Assembly (NCBI RefSeq): GCF_035013165.1
Contig: NZ_JAYGJQ010000003.1
Span: 461,175 to 525,174, forward strand
DNA: 64,000 bases
Direction: 5' to 3'
DNA from: Bacteriovorax sp. PP10
GTDB taxonomy: Bacteria > Bdellovibrionota > Bacteriovoracia > Bacteriovoracales > Bacteriovoracaceae
Shown here: positions 62,504 to 64,000 of the stretch, piece by piece
Position numbering within the stretch: position 1 is the first letter of the stretch
Layout: each line of letters starts with the position of its first letter
Program-made: the position numbers and the translations under genes
Notes under the pieces: generated by a model
Seen by the model: the letters and a program-made list of their open reading frames with translations, nothing else
Databases searched by the model: none
What the model was told of the DNA's origin: nothing

Positions 62504-63240
62504 TTTTTATCCTTTTCCAAAAGATCCGGCCTGTGGATCTTAGTGATCCTTAGACTTTCTTCTTTTTGATATTTAGCAATGTTCTGATGATGCCCAGAAG
62601 TCAGTATCTCAGGAACCTCGACTCCGTCAAAAACTTTTGGCCTTGTATACTGAGGATGCTCCAACATATTCGCCTGAAACGACTCTTGTTGTGAACTTTC
62701 CTTATTCCCCAAAACACCAGTAAAGAATCTTAGTGCAGAATCAATAATGGCCATCGTAGGAATTTCTCCACCGGTAAGAATAAAATCCCCCAATGAAATT
62801 TGCTCATCAACATAAAGGTTTAAAAATCTCTCATCAATCCCTTCATATCTTCCACAAATAAATACTAAATCTTTCGATCCCTCTTGTGAAAATCTCGCAG
62901 CAAAATCCTTACAATAAGAATTATCCCAAGTTTTTCCACGCGGCCCTGGAAACACAACATGCAACTTCTCTTTAAAGTTGTCGCCGTATCCACCATCTTC
63001 CACAATCCCTTTCATAAATGCTTCTTTCAAAACATCCGCACGCATAACCATGCCCGCTCCGCCACCATAAGGAGCATCATCGACACCCTTATAATCTTTC
63101 GGAGTATAATTTCTAAGTTGAATAGTTTTGATTTCTAGAGAGGAACCACGTTCCCCACGAAGAGCAGACCCAGTAATCCCAAAATTGATTAAAGAATCAA
63201 AGTAATTCGGAAACAATGTAATGATCCAAATTTTTTTCAT
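62500..63240 (-). CDS. trmD: tRNA (guanine-N1)-methyltransferase TrmD
   Basis: The ATG at 63240 is preferred, with AGGAG six bases upstream; the GTG at 63255 lies at that site. Motifs: GPRGKTWDNSY, ICGRYEGIDERF, SLGDFILTGGEIPTMAIIDS. It makes m1G37 in tRNA to prevent frameshifting. Its order rimM-trmD-(SPOUT)-rplS is classical except for the missing rpsP. Confidence 0.96.
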   Translation of the reverse strand: MKKIWIITLFPNYFDSLINFGITGSALRGERGSSLEIKTIQLRNYTPKDYKGVDDAPYGGGAGMVMRADVLKEAFMKGIVEDGGYGDNFKEKLHVVFPGPRGKTWDNSYCKDFAARFSQEGSKDLVFICGRYEGIDERFLNLYVDEQISLGDFILTGGEIPTMAIIDSALRFFTGVLGNKESSQQESFQANMLEHPQYTRPKVFDGVEVPEILTSGHHQNIAKYQKEESLRITKIHRPDLLEKDKK

Positions 63241-63325
63241 CTCGTGCTCCTGCACTCGTTTAGGCAGTAATGAACGTTCGCATCCTGCTCACAATCTTTA
63301 TAAACTTTCCTGCCCATTCGTTAAC

Positions 63326-63859
63326 TTACTCCACCATAATCGGCGGAATAATTTCCATTCGATTTAATTCAATATCCACCACCGGAACAAACTGGTCGAT
63401 GAATACGACTTCAATAAACTCTGTCTCTGTTTTGATTTTTATAACGACCTGAGCACCATTATCATAAAAGTCCACAACTCTTCCAAGCGCAGCTTTCGTG
63501 TGATGATCAAAAACCTCCAGCCCCAAAAGATCATTTAAATAGTATTCACCTTCTTCAGTCTCCGGAAGAAGATCTCTATCCATATAAATATCAAACGGAA
63601 CCATAGCTTCAACAACATTTCTATTATCAACTCCCACAAGAGTCGCAATAGCTTTGTTACCAAAGTTAATCTTCTTAATCTGAAACTCTTTCCCATCCTG
63701 AGGAACAGAACTAGCAACAGATCTCGGAGTCAACGTCACCATCATCCCATCTTCAAGAACCGATTCTTCAAAGTTATAAATAACAAATGAAAATTCGCCC
63801 TTAATTCCATGAGGAGAAGTGCAGTGTCCGATGTGAATGTTTTTTGATTTTTTAGTCAT
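63326..63859 (-). CDS. rimM: 16S rRNA processing protein RimM
   Basis: The Met at 63859 is preferred to a TTG at 63895 that lies inside the terminator. GHCTSPHGIKGEF is the RimM start motif, and the PRC-barrel part has YYLNDLLGLEVFD and FVPVVDIELNRMEI-type strands. It helps mature the 30S subunit. Only about 26 bases separate the terminator from this start codon. Confidence 0.92.
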   Translation of the reverse strand: MTKKSKNIHIGHCTSPHGIKGEFSFVIYNFEESVLEDGMMVTLTPRSVASSVPQDGKEFQIKKINFGNKAIATLVGVDNRNVVEAMVPFDIYMDRDLLPETEEGEYYLNDLLGLEVFDHHTKAALGRVVDFYDNGAQVVIKIKTETEFIEVVFIDQFVPVVDIELNRMEIIPPIMVE

Positions 63860-63885
63860 GAAAAATTTGTAAGCTCCAAAAACAA

Positions 63886-63913
63886 AAAACCCCAAGACAA
63901 GCTCGGGGTTTTT
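63886..63913. terminator. Intrinsic terminator between 5S rRNA and rimM
   Basis: AAAACCCC and GGGGTTTTT pair around an 11-nt loop with additional partial pairing (AG/CT). On the minus strand a TTTTTTG run follows. It should end the rRNA transcript, yet rimM begins almost directly behind it. Confidence 0.75.
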
Positions 63914-63925
63914 CTAAAATAAAGA

Positions 63926-64000
63926 GGGTGCATTGACCTTTTCTCACACCAAGCTTCCCTGGCACTACCTTCGGCGCTGAAGAGCTTAACTTCCGAGTTC
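63926..64000 (-). rRNA. rrf: 5S ribosomal RNA, 3' part (gene continues beyond the window)
   Basis: Read on the minus strand from 64000, the sequence gives GAACTCGGAAGTTAAGC, then GCGCCGAAGGTAGTGCC and GGTGTGAGAAAAGGTCAATG. These are the conserved loop B/C, loop E and helix regions of bacterial 5S rRNA. The 3' end is placed near 63926. About 40 nt of the 5' end lie outside. It implies an rRNA operon immediately to the right. Confidence 0.9.

Overview
The window is AT-rich chromosomal DNA from a diderm (Gram-negative) bacterium. The evidence is an LptD outer-membrane LPS assembly protein, several signal-peptide beta-barrel proteins, many lipoproteins with clear lipoboxes, and periplasmic enzymes. 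The density of secreted proteins and lipoproteins, with full housekeeping operons, fits the Bdellovibrionota (Bacteriovorax/Peredibacter-like predators). That placement is an inference from gene style and was not tested by alignment. I see no prophage, insertion sequence, CRISPR array or tRNA. Gene density is about one per kb and gaps are short. The only rRNA is a partial 5S gene at the right edge.

Layout. 1-3.6 kb: truncated DNA polymerase IV, a MenE-MenH fusion for menaquinone synthesis, a phosphotransfer (Hpt) protein and a small unknown protein. 3.6-9.1 kb (minus): envelope proteins, a degenerate 2H-phosphoesterase, then murI-eno-histidine kinase. 9.2-13.2 kb: unknown protein, acetyltransferase, endonuclease III, a SelO-like lipoprotein and two small proteins. 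13.2-14.9 kb: orphan CpaF ATPase with a cupredoxin-like partner. 15.0-19.4 kb: a tight four-gene secreted-protease operon (beta-barrel, repeat lipoprotein, subtilase, stand-alone propeptide-like protein). 19.4-25.6 kb: periplasmic Hsp20, NIF3-like domain, FKBP lipoprotein, acid phosphatase, RNase HI, PTPS-III-like pterin enzyme, M14 peptidase, Cys-rich secreted protein and a membrane-anchored ferredoxin. 25.7-32.2 kb: the classical rimP-nusA-infB-rbfA-truB operon with a promoter and a terminator-like leader. 32.2-34.0 kb: GNAT and a TPR/winged-helix regulator.

34.1-43.7 kb (plus): a promoter, then thrS (lacking the TGS domain), ddl and a five-gene apparent lysine or beta-lysine catabolic cluster: a 1028-residue aminotransferase-GNAT-pseudoaminotransferase fusion, a C45 acyl hydrolase/transferase, a class III aminotransferase and both subunits of a 3-oxoacid CoA-transferase. 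44.0-46.5 kb: unknown protein, lipoprotein and mini-ferredoxin coupled by ATGA overlaps, then a DEDDh exonuclease. 46.7-53.1 kb (minus): folC-lptD-pabA/trpG-TrpF-like-surE-NlpD-like. 53.2-57.6 kb: a large secreted protein with about 20 Cys-Trp-Cys modules. 57.7-63.9 kb: cyclic-nucleotide phosphodiesterase-like, rsmI, a STAS protein, then rimM-trmD-SPOUT-rplS-rnhB-yraN-like lying directly behind the 5S rRNA and its terminator, without rpsP.

The strongest candidates for something undescribed are the lysine-type cluster with its tri-domain fusion, the subtilase/propeptide operon, and the Cys-Trp-Cys repeat protein. Function calls rest on motif reading and remembered family features; no search was run.
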